Source: Hyphococcus sp. (GTDB lineage Bacteria; Pseudomonadota; Alphaproteobacteria; Caulobacterales; Parvularculaceae). From it: 64,000 bases of DNA. Both the position numbers and the translations under genes were made by a program. Positions 7,709 to 15,796 of the stretch are shown here, piece after piece; positions within the stretch are counted from its first letter, which is position 1, and every line of letters starts with the position of its first letter. The stretch spans positions 1-64,000 of the forward strand of contig JANQRY010000008.1 of NCBI GenBank assembly GCA_028284345.1, read 5' to 3'. The notes under the pieces were generated by a model. That model did no database searches. It had not been told where the DNA came from and saw only the letters and a program-made list of their open reading frames with translations.

Positions 7709-8704
7709 TTACTCCGCGGACTCCGGCTCCGTTCGCTCCGTGACGTCCAGCAACTCAACTTCGAAGATGAGCGCTTCGTTCGGTCCGATGGCGTCGCTGC
7801 CGCGCACGCCATAAGCGAGGTCGGGCGGAATGAAGAAGCGGTATTTGTCGCCAACGCTCATGAGCTGAACGCCTTCCGTCCATCCGTCAATAACCCGGTT
7901 CAGGGGGAACACGGCGGGCTGTCCGCGCGCAATGGATGAGTCAAACTCGGTTCCGTTGATAAGCGTGCCCACATAGTCGACCTTTACGACGTCGTCTTCA
8001 TCGGGGCTCGCGCCGCCATCCGCGCCTTCCGTTATCACCTGATACTGCAGACCGGATTGCGTTGTCTCAACGCCGTCTTTCTCGGCGTTTTCCGCGAGGA
8101 AATCCTGCGCGGCTTTCAGGTTGCGTTCCGGGCTTTGCACTTTGATCAGTTCAACATCGAAAATTAGGGCTTCGTTCGGTCCTATCGGACCGCCCGGCGT
8201 GCCGCGTTCGCCATAGGCCAGTTCCGGCGGCAGAAAGAACCGGAACTGATCACCCTCGCTCATCAGTTGAACGCCTTCAGTCCAGCCGGGAATGACTTGA
8301 TTGAGCGGGAACGTCGCCGCTGCGCCGCGGGCGCGCGAGGAATCAAATTCAACGCCGTCTTTGAGCGTGCCGACATAGTGAACCTGTACGAGGTCGGTGG
8401 AAACTGGCGTTGCGCCGTCCTCCGGACCTTCTTCAAGAACCATGTACTGGAGACCGCTGTCTGTCGTTGATACGCCGTCGCGCTTCGCGTTCTCTTCGAG
8501 AAACGCGAGCGACGCGGCGAGATTTTCAGCGGCGATTTTTTCCGATTCAGCACCGCTTGCCGCGTCCGCGTCTGTCGCGGTTTCTTCTTCCGCCGTTTCC
8601 GACGCAGCGTCTTCATCCAGCGTCGCGTCAGCATCACGCTGCCCGCAGGATGCGACAATCGCAGCGGCGCCGGCCGCCATTAAAATCCTCGAAAGCAAAA
8701 TCAT
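7709..8704 (-). CDS. Lipoprotein peptidyl-prolyl isomerase with two FKBP domains
   Basis: The 331-residue protein begins with a lipoprotein signal whose lipobox is VASC (Cys20), then an acidic linker rich in E, A and T. Two FKBP units follow, each with a Mip-like helical lead (AxxFLxENAxxDGV), VxVxYVGTLxxGxEFDSS, the active-site segment VIPGWTEGVQLM or VIDGWTEGVQLM, and FFxPPxLAYGxRG. FKBPs speed cis-trans proline isomerisation and help fold envelope proteins; the anchor places this one facing the periplasm. Mip and FkpA carry only one FKBP domain, so the tandem copy is unusual. AGGGAG precedes the ATG and a terminator follows. Confidence 0.93.
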   Translation of the reverse strand: MILLSRILMAAGAAAIVASCGQRDADATLDEDAASETAEEETATDADAASGAESEKIAAENLAASLAFLEENAKRDGVSTTDSGLQYMVLEEGPEDGATPVSTDLVQVHYVGTLKDGVEFDSSRARGAAATFPLNQVIPGWTEGVQLMSEGDQFRFFLPPELAYGERGTPGGPIGPNEALIFDVELIKVQSPERNLKAAQDFLAENAEKDGVETTQSGLQYQVITEGADGGASPDEDDVVKVDYVGTLINGTEFDSSIARGQPAVFPLNRVIDGWTEGVQLMSVGDKYRFFIPPDLAYGVRGSDAIGPNEALIFEVELLDVTERTEPESAE

Positions 8705-9010
8705 TCTCCCTAACGGTTACGATCGCGGCGCGCACCCTAGACGAGCCCGTCCGCCAAACCAACGCCCGTTTGCGTTGTTACAACTCCGTCACATGCGGGG
8801 ACGGCACAGCGCGAGTTTCATGCAATGACCAGGCCGAATTGCGGCCGCGTCCCGCGCCGGCCCCGGTCCAGAACGGGCCGATCTGCGCCAATTCATGCGC
8901 CGCGCCATTAACCCAAAATTTGCCGCCGCCCCGGAAAATTGGCGCTCGCGGGCGCGGCGCGGCTGCGCGTCACAATATGCAAGCGCCCGCCGTCAAAGAG
9001 GTTCTCGGCA
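8705..9010. other. Divergent intergenic region without a recognised gene
   Basis: About 306 bases separate the FKBP lipoprotein (leftward) and the alpha/beta hydrolase (rightward). No convincing ORF lies here. It should hold promoters for both. A 9-bp inverted repeat, GCGCCAATT at 8885-8893 and AATTGGCGC at 8937-8945, is the only structure I see; its meaning is unknown. Confidence 0.5.
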
Positions 9011-9949
9011 ATGCCCGGATTTTTTCGGCGATCAGGCGCCGCCGTCAGCGACGGCGCAAGAAAGCGGATGGCGACGCTAAAGCCCTATCCGACGCTTGAT
9101 ATGTGGCGCAATCCAGTGACGCGCGGGTTTGCGCGCCGGCTTCACAATGAAGAGTCGCGCCGCTTGCTTGAAGAGATCGACTTTGACTACCGGCTTACCG
9201 AAGGCAGCGTCGGCGGCGTTGAAGGCGTTTTTTATGAAACGGAAAACGCGGCGAACGATGCGCCGATTATTCTTTACGTCCATGGCGGCGGGTTCGTCGC
9301 CGGCGGACCGACAGAAAACGCCGCGGGGGTCCTGCCGACCTGTTATCTGAGCGGCTGCAACGGCTTCGGCCCGGACTATTCCCTGCTGCCGGACGCCGCC
9401 TATCCGACACAGATCGAGGAAGTAAACGCCGTCTATCATGCTCTATGCGCCGATCACGCCGGCGCGCGCATCATTCTGTTCGGCGAAGCGACCGGGGCGG
9501 CGATCGCCCTGTCGGCAATGATGCAGTGGCGCGATGAAGGGGCGCCATTGCCGGTCGGGGCCGTTTTCGCGTCGCCATGCGTCGACGGTCTCGGCGCCAG
9601 CGACACGCAGATCACCCTCGACGGCCGCGATCCCGTGATCCGTTCCGTGCGCGGATCATACATGCGAAACCTGTTTCGTTTCTATGCGCCGGACGCCGCG
9701 CCGGACGACCCCGGCGTATCGCCGATCTATGGCGATTTTGAAGGGCTGCCGCCCATGCTGACCCATGCGGGCGGGCGCGAGGTCCTCCTCGGCGACGCCG
9801 CCCGTCTGACCCAGGCCGCAACCCGGGCCGGCGTCGACGCGCGCCTTCAGGTGTTCGACGGCATGTATCACCGGTTTCACGCGCACTGGTCTTTAGACGA
9901 AGCGCGCGAGGCCCATCGCGACATCGCCGAGTTTATCTGTTCTCTTTAA
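9011..9949 (+). CDS. Alpha/beta hydrolase of the HSL (GDSAG) family lacking the nucleophile
   Basis: The 312-residue product has the hormone-sensitive-lipase oxyanion motif HGGGFVAGG, the distal Asp in LLGDAARL and the His in GMYHRFH, so the esterase fold is intact. The nucleophile elbow, normally GDSAGG, reads G-E-A160-T-G-A, so the catalytic serine is an alanine (codon 9488-9490). Classical serine esterase activity is therefore unlikely; it may be a pseudoenzyme, a ligand-binding protein, or use another residue. The chosen ATG has AAGAGG nine bases upstream; the frame extends further without a ribosome site. Confidence 0.82.
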   Translation: MPGFFRRSGAAVSDGARKRMATLKPYPTLDMWRNPVTRGFARRLHNEESRRLLEEIDFDYRLTEGSVGGVEGVFYETENAANDAPIILYVHGGGFVAGGPTENAAGVLPTCYLSGCNGFGPDYSLLPDAAYPTQIEEVNAVYHALCADHAGARIILFGEATGAAIALSAMMQWRDEGAPLPVGAVFASPCVDGLGASDTQITLDGRDPVIRSVRGSYMRNLFRFYAPDAAPDDPGVSPIYGDFEGLPPMLTHAGGREVLLGDAARLTQAATRAGVDARLQVFDGMYHRFHAHWSLDEAREAHRDIAEFICSL

Positions 9950-10354
9950 AGGCGGCTTCCGCCCGGCTTCGTCGCGCGCGATGGAGAGGCTTCTTAACCC
10001 TTCAAGCTGCGCGGCGCGTGCATTAATCTTGTTGTCAGCCTCGGCAAAACCAGCGGTCTTTCTCGTAATACCCAACGATACCAACTGCTTTTTTTCCGAC
10101 CTCTTTTGGCGGTTCGAGGTCACCCTATGTGAAAATGTGGTAATAATAGATCAGCACAACTATAAGATGAATTGGCGCGAACGCCACGGGGCGTTTCCCG
10201 CATAGGGGGAAATCACGGACGCGCCGCAAAACCGGGGAGTTCCCATTGGGGCACTATGAAGATGCATACGCCGCTCGCCTTGCGCGCAACATGTGGCGCA
10301 TGGCGAAACGGCGGGCCGCCGAAATATCGTCTTTTCACGTCGCCCCGGACCGCG
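9950..10354. other. Intergenic stretch, no supported gene
   Basis: About 405 bases between the hydrolase and the HTH regulator, which converge on it. A small GC hairpin (GGCGG-CTT-CCGCC) at 9951-9963 may be a weak hydrolase terminator. An AT-rich patch near 10120-10170 could hold a plus-strand promoter. A TTG-started frame at 10246 has GGGGAG in front, but it runs antisense into the regulator and I do not accept it as a gene. Confidence 0.4.
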
Positions 10355-10927
10355 TCAGTCCCGCGGGTCGAAGCCCCATGACTGATAATACAGCTCCGTC
10401 GCCAGTTGCGCGCCGCGATCAATCGCACCCGCAGGCGGCACCGGATCCGCGCACTCTCGCAGAATTTCTTCAAGCACTGGCCGCAGAGCTTGCGTCAGAC
10501 GAGCCGGACCCTGACGGGTCGTAACCGGGCGCAAGGCGGCGTAGGTGTTCGCCGCCGCTTCCGCCGCGATCGCCACTGAGCGCTCCGGCGGATCCGGCGC
10601 GCCCTGCGCCGTCAGATGATTGAAAACAATCGCCAGCGCGAGTTTCAACCGGTGGTTGTCAAGCTCCAACTCGTTTCGTCCCGCCGGCAGCGGCAGGATC
10701 TTCCCCTGCGCCGCGTCCGGCTCAAACAGATCGCCAAGAGACACCGCGCCGCCCGTCGCTTCGACGATGCGCCGGGCGAGCGCCGGTTTCGGCGATTGCC
10801 GACCGTTGATGATGCGGTAGAGCGTCTGTCGCGACGCGCCGACGCGGGCGCTGAAATCGGCTACCGATTCCTGCAAATCCGACAGATACCGTTTCAACGG
10901 ATGCATGGGTTTTTGCGCCCTCGACAT
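10355..10927 (-). CDS. Helix-turn-helix transcriptional regulator
   Basis: The 190-residue product starting MSRAQKPMHPLK has an N-terminal XRE-like helix-turn-helix (YLSDLQESVADFSARVGASRQTLYRIINGRQSPKPALARRI, residues about 14-55), followed by a mostly helical C-terminal domain I do not recognise. XRE regulators usually bind palindromes or direct repeats near their own promoters, and such elements occur directly upstream at 10939-11015. The frame extends upstream to a GTG at 11014, but that would place the repeats inside the gene and lacks a ribosome site, so the ATG at 10927 (or 10906) is preferred. It is divergent from the ABC-F gene. Confidence 0.75.
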   Translation of the reverse strand: MSRAQKPMHPLKRYLSDLQESVADFSARVGASRQTLYRIINGRQSPKPALARRIVEATGGAVSLGDLFEPDAAQGKILPLPAGRNELELDNHRLKLALAIVFNHLTAQGAPDPPERSVAIAAEAAANTYAALRPVTTRQGPARLTQALRPVLEEILRECADPVPPAGAIDRGAQLATELYYQSWGFDPRD

Positions 10928-10938
10928 GGTGCGCTCAG

Positions 10939-11015
10939 CGCAACAGATCGGCAAATTGTCACGCCGCACGCAACAAATCGTTAAAATTTTTCGCCGGTGC
11001 AAAATATTTTGCACC
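10939..11015 (-). promoter_or_regulatory. Operator-like region between HTH regulator and ABC-F gene
   Basis: Two 30-bp-spaced direct repeats (CGCAACAGATCGGCAAATT at 10939 and CGCAACAAATCGTTAAAATT at 10969) are followed by a perfect 20-bp palindrome at 10996-11015 with half-site GGTGCAAAAT. They fill the gap between the divergent genes. Repeats spaced about three helical turns apart suggest cooperative repressor binding, possibly by the adjacent HTH protein. Confidence 0.6.
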
Positions 11016-11044
11016 AGCAGCGCGAGGCCCGGTAAAGACGGCTC

Positions 11045-12871
11045 ATGAGCGCGTTAATTTTATCTCTCACCGATATCGCCTTGACGTTTGGCGGCGCGCC
11101 TTTGTTCGACGGAGCAGCGCTTGACGTGCGGCCGGGCGCGCGCGTTGCGCTGGTCGGCCGGAACGGTTCCGGCAAATCAACCTTGCTCAAGATTGCCGCG
11201 GGGCTCGTCGCGCCTGACGCGGGCGAGCGGTTTGTTCACCCCGGCGCCGCCGCCTATTACCTGCCGCAGGAACCCGATTTCGGCGCCCATGAAACGGCGG
11301 AGGCCTATGTCGGGGCGGCGCTGAGCAACGACGGCGACGCTCATCTCGCCGCGCGAACGCTCGCGGAATTCGATATCGACGCGGGCGCGTCGCTGGCGAA
11401 CCTCTCCGGCGGCGAAGCCAAACGGATTGCGCTCGCCGCCGCCTTCGCAGCGCGGCCCGACATCGTCCTGATGGACGAGCCGACCAACCATCTCGATATC
11501 GCCGCCATTGCACAGCTCGAAGAAAAGATCGCCGCATCAAGCGCCGCCTTTGTCATCATCAGCCACGATCGTCGCTTTCTCGAAACGCTGACGACAGAAA
11601 CGGTGTGGATCGATCGCGGCGCCACCCATTATTTGCCGCGCGGCTTCGCCGCCTTTGAGGAATGGCGCGACAAAAAACTCGATGAAGAGAAAACCGCGCG
11701 CCACAAACTCGGCCGCAAGATCGCCGCGGAGGAAGACTGGGTCCGGTACGGCGTCACCGCCCGGCGCAAGCGAAACATGCGGCGCATGGCCGAATTGAAA
11801 GATATGCGAAAGGCGCTCCGCGAGGCGCCGCGCGCGACCGGCGCGGTCAAATTCGCCGCAACCGACGCGGAGCGATCGAGCAAGCGCATGATCGTCGCTG
11901 AAAACATCTCCAAGCGTTTCGGCGACCGCGTCATCGTTAAGGGCTTTTCAATGGAAATCGCGCGCGGCGACAAGATCGGCGTCGTCGCCCCGAACGGCGC
12001 CGGCAAGACGACTTTGCTAAACATGTTGACCGGCGCGCTCGCGCCCGACCAAGGCGTCGTCACGGCGAGCGACAATCTGCAACTGGCGACGCTCGACCAG
12101 CAACGCCGGCGCCTGAAACCGGACCAGCGTCTCGCCGATGCGATTACGGAAGATCGCGGCGACTGGGTGACCGTCGGCGGGGCGAAGAAACACGTCGCGA
12201 CCTATTTGCAGGATTTCCTGTTCGCGCCGGAGCAATGGCGCGCGCCCGTATCGTCCCTGTCGGGCGGCGAGCGCGGCCGCCTCGCCCTCGCCGCAGCGCT
12301 CGCCTATCCGTCGAATATCCTGGCGCTCGACGAACCGACCAACGATCTCGATCTTGAGACCCTCGATCTGTTGCAGGACTTTCTCGCCGACTATCAGGGC
12401 GCGGTTCTATTGATCAGCCATGATCGAAGTTTTCTCGACAATATCGTCGACAGCATTGTCGCGCCGGATCCGGAAACGCCCGGCGTCTGGCGGCGTTATC
12501 CCGGCGGCTATGACGACATGGTCGCGCAACGCGGACGCCCGCCCGGCGCAAAACGGGCCTCGGCAAGGCAAGCTCAACGGACGAGCGGCGCATCGCCGGA
12601 GAAAACAGCCGCGCCGAAAACAGCGCCGGCGAAACTGACGTATAAAGAACAATATGCTTTAAAGACGCTGCCCGATCAGATCGCCGCGCTGGAAAAGGAC
12701 ATCGCCGAACTGAATGAAGCGCTCGCCGATCCGGCGTTATTTGAACGGGACGCAGAAGACTTCGCCAAGCGCGCGCGCAAACTGGAAGCGGCGAAAGCGG
12801 CCCTCGACAAGGCGGAGGAGGACTGGCTCAATCTGACGATCAAGCAGGAAAGCCTGCAAACGCAAGGCTAG
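11045..12871 (+). CDS. uup: ABC-F family ATPase, Uup subgroup
   Basis: The 608 residues hold two soluble ABC cassettes: Walker A GRNGSGKST and signature LSGGEAKR with MDEPTNHLD in the first, Walker A APNGAGKTT and signature LSGGERGR with LDEPTNDLD in the second. An arginine-rich linker (residues about 205-275) and a C-terminal coiled coil (about 540-605, KTLPDQIAALEKDIAELNEAL) complete the Uup pattern. ABC-F proteins bind the ribosomal E site or, for Uup, affect transposon excision and branched DNA; there are no membrane helices. The distinction from EttA-type relatives rests on the C-terminal coil. It is divergent from an HTH regulator. Confidence 0.9.
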   Translation: MSALILSLTDIALTFGGAPLFDGAALDVRPGARVALVGRNGSGKSTLLKIAAGLVAPDAGERFVHPGAAAYYLPQEPDFGAHETAEAYVGAALSNDGDAHLAARTLAEFDIDAGASLANLSGGEAKRIALAAAFAARPDIVLMDEPTNHLDIAAIAQLEEKIAASSAAFVIISHDRRFLETLTTETVWIDRGATHYLPRGFAAFEEWRDKKLDEEKTARHKLGRKIAAEEDWVRYGVTARRKRNMRRMAELKDMRKALREAPRATGAVKFAATDAERSSKRMIVAENISKRFGDRVIVKGFSMEIARGDKIGVVAPNGAGKTTLLNMLTGALAPDQGVVTASDNLQLATLDQQRRRLKPDQRLADAITEDRGDWVTVGGAKKHVATYLQDFLFAPEQWRAPVSSLSGGERGRLALAAALAYPSNILALDEPTNDLDLETLDLLQDFLADYQGAVLLISHDRSFLDNIVDSIVAPDPETPGVWRRYPGGYDDMVAQRGRPPGAKRASARQAQRTSGASPEKTAAPKTAPAKLTYKEQYALKTLPDQIAALEKDIAELNEALADPALFERDAEDFAKRARKLEAAKAALDKAEEDWLNLTIKQESLQTQG

Positions 12872-12882
12872 CGCGGCGCCGC

Positions 12883-13671
12883 TTACAGAAAGATCGCAAC
12901 ATTCTGTCGACCGGCGACGACCAGGTCGAGATTGCTGTTCCAGATCAGCATGTCCTGACTTGAATAGCCGGCGCGCGCATGTTCGGCGCGGCTTTGCAGG
13001 AGCCACCAGCCGTCGCGGCTCGCCGGCGCATCGACGAGAAAGTTTAGATGCCACGTCATCGTGCTGATCGGCGCAAATTGCGGGAACATCGGCAACACCG
13101 CCGGCGGCGGCATATCGGCAAGCGCCAATAGCGCAACGGGACCGGTCGCATCCTTGTCGTCATGACGCACCCAGAGAAAGTGGTCGAACGCATCGGCGTT
13201 GGTGAGTGGACGCGCGCCCTTCGCCAGCCGGGTATCGAAATGGGCCGCAAATTTAGGGCCCATGCCTTTGGGGATGAAGGGCTCACACGCATCTGGGGCC
13301 GGCATGTCCGGCGGAGGCGTAAAGGTTCGGTCGAACATCGACGTCCGCCCAGCGCCGAAGACAAACACGGATCGCGTCGCAAGCCCCGCTTCGCCGGAGA
13401 GATCGGCTTCGACGAAACTCACCGACTTGCCCCGGCGCAACGCCCGCGCCCGCCCTTCAACGGCGCCGCCGGCCGGTCCGATGAAAGAGACATTGGCGCT
13501 CCTGAGCGGCGGCAGGTCGGGAAAGGCGCGCAACGCCGTTTCCAGACACAGGGCCGCGGACAAGCCGCCGTAGGTCGTGCGCCCCTGCATCCATGAGTCC
13601 GGGATAGTAAGGCGCATGGCGCCGCTGCTGATTTTGGCGGCGTTGATAAGGTCCGAATACCGTTCGGTCAT
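12883..13671 (-). CDS. Acyl-CoA thioesterase, double hot-dog fold
   Basis: The 262-residue protein matches TesB-like thioesterases: an N-terminal hot-dog with a QGRTTYGGLSAALCLETAL helix, then a basic strand region (RARALRRGKSVSFVEADLSG) typical of CoA sites, and a C-terminal hot-dog ending in SRAEHARAGYSSQDMLIWNSNLDLVV. These enzymes hydrolyse acyl-CoA to free acid and CoA in the cytoplasm. The chain length is not predictable here. It converges on the ABC-F gene with 11 bases between stops. The start ATG has no clear ribosome site. Confidence 0.82.
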   Translation of the reverse strand: MTERYSDLINAAKISSGAMRLTIPDSWMQGRTTYGGLSAALCLETALRAFPDLPPLRSANVSFIGPAGGAVEGRARALRRGKSVSFVEADLSGEAGLATRSVFVFGAGRTSMFDRTFTPPPDMPAPDACEPFIPKGMGPKFAAHFDTRLAKGARPLTNADAFDHFLWVRHDDKDATGPVALLALADMPPPAVLPMFPQFAPISTMTWHLNFLVDAPASRDGWWLLQSRAEHARAGYSSQDMLIWNSNLDLVVAGRQNVAIFL

Positions 13672-13797
13672 AAAAATGAATTTTCAACTTACGAATTGCG
13701 ATGTCATTGGGGGCTCACGGCGCCATTGACAACACAATTATGCAGCCGTGTTTCAGTCGCTGTCGACGCGGGCGTATGAGATGATGATGTCGGCCAA

Positions 13798-15609
13798 CTA
13801 TTTCTCGCCTTCCTCTTTGGAAAAACGATGACCTGCTGGAGCGGATGCATCAAACCCAGCTTTTCGCAGTCCTTCGCTAACACGTTCATGTAGCGCCGGC
13901 TGGGCGAAAAAAACCGGCTCATGAGCGTCTTTTTCAAATCTGCTCAGATCTCCAGGATAAGCGTCAATCATATCACGAAGTGCTGCTGAAGCTTCGTCCG
14001 TTCGTCCGAGTTGTCCAAGCGACATCGCGCGCGCCCACGCGTCGCGCCAGAATCCATGCGTGCGCATTCTTTCCGCATAGCCCAACGCAGCCAGATCATC
14101 GCCCTGGTTATAGGCGTCCAAGAATAGCGGCATCCAATACCAGCCCGGATGATTGGGATTGAGCGACATCGCGCGCCGTGCATGTTGGACCGCCCTGCCC
14201 CAATCTCCGATAAGCGCATAGGCAATGGCCGTGTCAGCTATGATATCGGAATCGCGCGGATTGAGTGCAATGGCATGCTCCGCGGCCGTCGCAAATCCGC
14301 CTATATTGCGGTTATAGAAATAAGCCTGCGCCAAACTGTGGTTAGCCGCCGCATTATCCGTGTCAAGATCAACAGCCTGTTGGGCCGCCCTCAGCGCACG
14401 CCCCGTTGGGTCGGGAAGGGCATTAAAGCCTTGTTTGTGTTCTTCCAGATAAATTAGTGCAAGATAGGCGTATAGGGCCGCGTTCCCTGGTTCACGCTCG
14501 ATCGCGCGTTCCAGCGCATTGCGCGCATTGAGATGATCGTCGACAGTGACCCGATTGGCGAATACGACGAAAAGCAGCAGCGTTTCATAAGATGTCAGGT
14601 GATCAGCGTCTTTTGCCTCAACGCCGGCGATTAAGTCTCGCGCAACCGAGCCGTAAGGGTCCGCCACCGCCGCTACAACGTGATCAGTCAGATCATCGTG
14701 TATTTCAAAAAGATCGCCATCTTCAAGCTCGCGATCATAAGTCTCCGCCCAAACGCGTTCGCCGTTCCTCAAATCGATGAGCTGGACCGCAAGACGCATG
14801 GCGCCATTCTCCCTGCGAAGCGATCCCGCAAGACTGTAGCGCTCATTGGCGCCCCCGGCTGGCGACGGCGCGGCCGCCACAAGCAAATAAGAAAACCGGG
14901 AAAGCCCGCTCGCGATGTCCTCCGCGAGCGAGCGCGCAACTGTAGCCAACTGCGGGTCATCGCCGTACGCATTGAATGGAGCAACGGCAATACGCGGCGT
15001 TTCATTCAAAACCGCTTCCGCATGCTTCGGCGGATCGTCGCCAACAGCAAACCACGCAATCGGACCGCCAATGGCGATAGCCGCGGTTGCGAAGATCGCC
15101 ACTGAGCGCATAGAGAGCCGCTGGGCCATTCGTCGGTTTTCTGGCGTCGGTAATGAAGCAGGATGCTCGCCTTTTCCGGCAAGAGTGGCGATGGCGCGCA
15201 GCAGATATGAAAATGCCGGCGCGTCGGCGACACTTTGCCAGCCTTCCAAATGCACGGCGTGATATTGCCGGAATCCCATGGGCGCTTGCTCGTCGTCGAG
15301 ATGAATGGGAATCATTTTTTCTTGATCGCGAGCGGCGGCGGCTTCGTCTTTCACCCAGGGCGAGGCTATGGCTTGCGCTGACCATGCAACGATCACCGCT
15401 TTCGCCGCATTCAGCTCTCGTTCAATCTCCTCAGAAAACTGTTTGCCGCCGACAATGTTGCGATCCCACCAGATCGAATAACCTTCGGCTTCCAATGCAG
15501 ACGCAAGCTTCTCGATCTTCTCCCGATCACTGCGGGCATAGGAGATGAAGATATCGGCCAGCGGTCTCTCCCCGGGGGCGGCGTCATCCGTTGATTTGCA
15601 AGGCGCCAT
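13798..15609 (-). CDS. TIR-domain membrane protein with TPR repeats
   Basis: From ATG at 15609 the 603 residues read: a TIR domain (about 18-145, opening DIFISYARSDREK and carrying W85-V-K-D-E89, where E89 aligns with the NADase glutamate of SARM1-like TIRs), one membrane helix (about 167-189), a periplasmic-type alpha/beta region as in CadC/FlgO-like proteins (PRIAVAPFNAYGDDPQ to GERVWAETYDRELED), and TPR-like repeats to the end. Many proteobacterial relatives replace the TIR with a DNA-binding or cyclase domain, so this looks like a one-component sensor with a TIR output. A GTG nine codons earlier is an alternative start. No nearby partner gene is evident. Confidence 0.85.
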   Translation of the reverse strand: MAPCKSTDDAAPGERPLADIFISYARSDREKIEKLASALEAEGYSIWWDRNIVGGKQFSEEIERELNAAKAVIVAWSAQAIASPWVKDEAAAARDQEKMIPIHLDDEQAPMGFRQYHAVHLEGWQSVADAPAFSYLLRAIATLAGKGEHPASLPTPENRRMAQRLSMRSVAIFATAAIAIGGPIAWFAVGDDPPKHAEAVLNETPRIAVAPFNAYGDDPQLATVARSLAEDIASGLSRFSYLLVAAAPSPAGGANERYSLAGSLRRENGAMRLAVQLIDLRNGERVWAETYDRELEDGDLFEIHDDLTDHVVAAVADPYGSVARDLIAGVEAKDADHLTSYETLLLFVVFANRVTVDDHLNARNALERAIEREPGNAALYAYLALIYLEEHKQGFNALPDPTGRALRAAQQAVDLDTDNAAANHSLAQAYFYNRNIGGFATAAEHAIALNPRDSDIIADTAIAYALIGDWGRAVQHARRAMSLNPNHPGWYWMPLFLDAYNQGDDLAALGYAERMRTHGFWRDAWARAMSLGQLGRTDEASAALRDMIDAYPGDLSRFEKDAHEPVFFAQPALHERVSEGLRKAGFDASAPAGHRFSKEEGEK

Positions 15610-15796
15610 CCTATCGTCGCCCGGCTTTGATTGCACCCGGCCGAACCGCCAACCGAGCCAAAAAACCCGTCGATTTCCGCCGGTTTAGACGAAATTGCCC
15701 AAGGATTAACGCGGGCGCTGTTTTGGTTTATCCTCTCTGGCAATCGGACGGAACAAATGGGGCGCGCCGTCCGGGAAACTCCGTGGGGGTCCGGTC

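Noticed and set aside
10246-10524. TTG-started ORF behind GGGGAG
   Set aside because: It has a ribosome site, but its second half runs antisense through the HTH regulator and looks like shadow sequence.
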